DNA of 8,172 nt from Gracilibacteraceae bacterium. GTDB lineage: Bacteria; Bacillota; Desulfitobacteriia; Desulfitobacteriales; Syntrophobotulaceae. The notes beneath the pieces were generated by a model. The model was not told the DNA's origin. It made no database searches and saw only the letters and a list, made by a program, of their open reading frames with translations. Positions 6,196 to 8,172 of this stretch are shown here, one piece after another. The position numbers and the translations under genes were made by a program. The first letter of the stretch is position 1, and each line of letters opens with the position of its first letter. The DNA lies in contig JAISEW010000074.1 in NCBI GenBank assembly GCA_031263945.1, forward strand, positions 1 to 8,172, given 5' to 3'.

Positions 6196-8172
6196 TTAGC
6201 CGCGGCGCTTAGTGATGATCTCCTCCGCGATACTTTTGGGCATTTCCTCATAACGATCGAAATGCATGTCGTAAGTGCCGCGCCCCTGTGTGCGGGAACG
6301 CAGTTCCGTGGCGTAGCCGAACATTTCCGCCAGCGGCACGACCGATTGGATGCTGTGAGCGCCGCCGCGGGCCTCCATGCCTTCGATCCGGCCCCGGCGG
6401 GAATTCAGGTCGCCGATGACATCTCCCATATATTCATCCGGAACCGTGACCTCAACTTTCATCACCGGTTCAAGGAGAACGCCCTTCGCTTGCTCAGCCG
6501 CATTCTTAAACGCCATGGATCCGGCGATTTTGAACGCCATTTCCGACGAGTCCACATCATGGAACGAGCCGTCATAAACGACCGCTTTGACGTCAACGAC
6601 CGGATAGCCGGCTGTAACGCCGTTTTGCAGCGCCTCTTTCACGCCGGATTCAATCGGGTTGATGTATTCTTTGGGTATGACCCCGCCGACTATTTTGCTC
6701 TCAAAAACAAAACCCTCGCCCGGCGGCAGCGGCTCGATCTCCAGCCAGCAATGCCCGTACTGTCCGCGCCCGCCGGACTGGCGCACAAATCTGCCCTCGC
6801 CTTTGGCCGCGCGCCGTATGGTCTCGCGGTAAGCCACCTGCGGCCGCCCGACGTTGCAACCCACCTTGAAATCGTTTTGCAGGCGGTCAACGATAATTTC
6901 CAAATGCAGCTCGCCCATACCGGCTATGATGGTCTGACCTGTTTCTTCCGACGTATGCATTTTAAAAGTCGGGTCTTCCTCAGCCAGTTTGGCCAGGGCT
7001 TCGCTCATTTTTTCCTGATCGGCCTTTGTTTTCGGCTCAATGGCCACGTCAATGACCGGCTCCGGAAATGAAATGGATTCCAGAATTATTTTATGCTTTT
7101 CGTCGCAGAGAGAATCACCTGTGCTGACTTCTTTCATGCCCACGGCCGCGCCGATGTCGCCGGCCCGGATCTCCGTCATGTCCTCACGTTTGTCCGCGTG
7201 CATGCGCAGTATGCGCCCAATGCGCTCCCGCCGGCCTTTAGTCGAGTTATAAACATAAGAGCCCGCCGAAAGGACGCCGGAATAAACGCGAAAGAACGTC
7301 AGTTTACCGACAAAAGGATCCGCCATTATCTTAAAAGCCAGCGCCGCGAACGGTTCATCGTCACTGGGCCGGCGGATTATTTCTCCCTCTTCGTCCGGAT
7401 CTTCTCCGGTCATTGAAGGTATGTCCAGCGGCGAGGGCAAATAATCAACGACCGCGTCAAGCAGAGGTTGCACGCCCTTGTTCTTAAAGGACGAACCGCA
7501 GAGGACAGGGATGAATTTGTTCCGCAACGTGGATTTGCGAATACCGCGGCGGATTTCATCCGCGGATAACTGAGCGCCTTCAAGATATTTTTCCATCAGG
7601 TCTTCGTCGTCCTCCACCGCCTGTTCGATAAGTTTTTCCCTGTATTCCTCCGCCTGAGACAGCAAATCGGCCGGGATCTCCGTCAGTTCGCTTGCCGTGC
7701 CGAGATCGTCCGTATAAATGAGCGCCTTCATCGTCACCAAATCAACTATGCCCTTAAAGTTCTCCTCTGTACCGATAGGCAATTGCAGCGGCACCGGGTT
7801 GGCTCCGAGACGTTCGGCGATCATAGCGACACCGTGAAAAAAGTCGGCGCCCACCCTGTCCATTTTATTGATATAAGCGATGCGGGGAACGCCGACTTTA
7901 TCCGCCTGCCTCCATACGGTTTCTGACTGAGGCTCCACGCCGCCGACAGAACAGAACACGGCGACAGCCCCGTCCAGCACGCGCAGCGAGCGTACGACCT
8001 CGGCGGTGAAGTCAACGTGCCCGGGCGTGTCGATAATGTTGATAGAATGGTCGCGCCATTGACACGTCGTGGCGGCGGAAGTGATCGTAATCCCCCGCGC
8101 CCGTTCCTGCTCCATCCAGTCCATCGTCGCCACGCCGTCATGCACTTCGCCGGGTCTGTGTACCCGGCCGGT
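6196..8172 (-). CDS. fusA: translation elongation factor EF-G, N-terminus missing
   Basis: EF-G is the GTPase that moves tRNAs and mRNA after peptide bond formation and, with ribosome recycling factor, splits spent ribosomes. The visible 658 residues begin TGRVHRPGEVHDGVATMDWM, matching EF-G just after the P-loop, so roughly 30-40 residues with the P-loop lie beyond the window edge; the frame is open to base 8172. Visible motifs, numbered from the first visible residue: RGITI 26-30, DTPGH 48-52, NKMD 102-105, GSSFKNKG 226-233. Later come ELHLEIIVDRL, RQSGGRGQYGH and, near the end, YATELRSRTQGRGTYDMHFD. The sequence is of the ordinary translocase (EF-G I) type. Val60 stands in EVVRSLRVLDG where Glu is usual (EVERS). 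A GTG at 8145 is internal, not a start. It sits upstream of tuf, as in most str operons. Confidence 0.97.
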   Translation of the reverse strand, partial: TGRVHRPGEVHDGVATMDWMEQERARGITITSAATTCQWRDHSINIIDTPGHVDFTAEVVRSLRVLDGAVAVFCSVGGVEPQSETVWRQADKVGVPRIAYINKMDRVGADFFHGVAMIAERLGANPVPLQLPIGTEENFKGIVDLVTMKALIYTDDLGTASELTEIPADLLSQAEEYREKLIEQAVEDDEDLMEKYLEGAQLSADEIRRGIRKSTLRNKFIPVLCGSSFKNKGVQPLLDAVVDYLPSPLDIPSMTGEDPDEEGEIIRRPSDDEPFAALAFKIMADPFVGKLTFFRVYSGVLSAGSYVYNSTKGRRERIGRILRMHADKREDMTEIRAGDIGAAVGMKEVSTGDSLCDEKHKIILESISFPEPVIDVAIEPKTKADQEKMSEALAKLAEEDPTFKMHTSEETGQTIIAGMGELHLEIIVDRLQNDFKVGCNVGRPQVAYRETIRRAAKGEGRFVRQSGGRGQYGHCWLEIEPLPPGEGFVFESKIVGGVIPKEYINPIESGVKEALQNGVTAGYPVVDVKAVVYDGSFHDVDSSEMAFKIAGSMAFKNAAEQAKGVLLEPVMKVEVTVPDEYMGDVIGDLNSRRGRIEGMEARGGAHSIQSVVPLAEMFGYATELRSRTQGRGTYDMHFDRYEEMPKSIAEEIITKRRG

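Overview
The window is a bacterial core translation locus, read entirely from the minus strand. In transcription order (high to low coordinates) it holds fusA (5' end outside the window), tuf, rpsJ, rplC, rplD, rplW, rplB, rpsS, rplV, rpsC, rplP and the first codons of rpmC. This is the end of the str operon running into the S10 operon. I see no mobile element, CRISPR array, tRNA or rRNA gene, or plus-strand gene. No gene-free stretch exceeds 170 bases.

The order fusA-tuf-rpsJ-rplC-rplD-rplW-rplB-rpsS-rplV-rpsC-rplP-rpmC, the strong GGAGG-type ribosome binding sites before almost every gene, and the protein sequences fit a moderately GC-rich member of Bacillota (Clostridia or Negativicutes type). 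Extra cysteines in EF-Tu, L2, L4 and EF-G would suit an anaerobe. Genus and class cannot be fixed from this window alone; the phylum is an inference.

Layout: 8172-6196 is EF-G without its P-loop region; 6143-4941 is EF-Tu. The 119-base tuf-rpsJ gap holds a GC-rich hairpin with a short T tract. Then come rpsJ (4821-4513), a 167-base spacer with several overlapping hairpins and a possible extended -10 promoter, and rplC through rplP packed with gaps of 1-31 bases or short overlaps (rplD/rplW 8 bases, rplP/rpmC 14 bases). Such packing suggests one transcript with translational coupling. EF-Tu delivers aminoacyl-tRNA and EF-G drives translocation. S10, S19 and S3 belong to the 30S head; L2, L3, L4, L16, L22, L23 and L29 surround the 50S peptidyl transferase centre and exit tunnel.

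I do not see a new multi-gene system. The points worth a second look are local: a CxCx4CxxC cluster and a changed G5 motif (SGL for SAL) in EF-Tu, a hexapeptide-repeat acidic tail on L16, and a structured, repeat-rich spacer between rpsJ and rplC.
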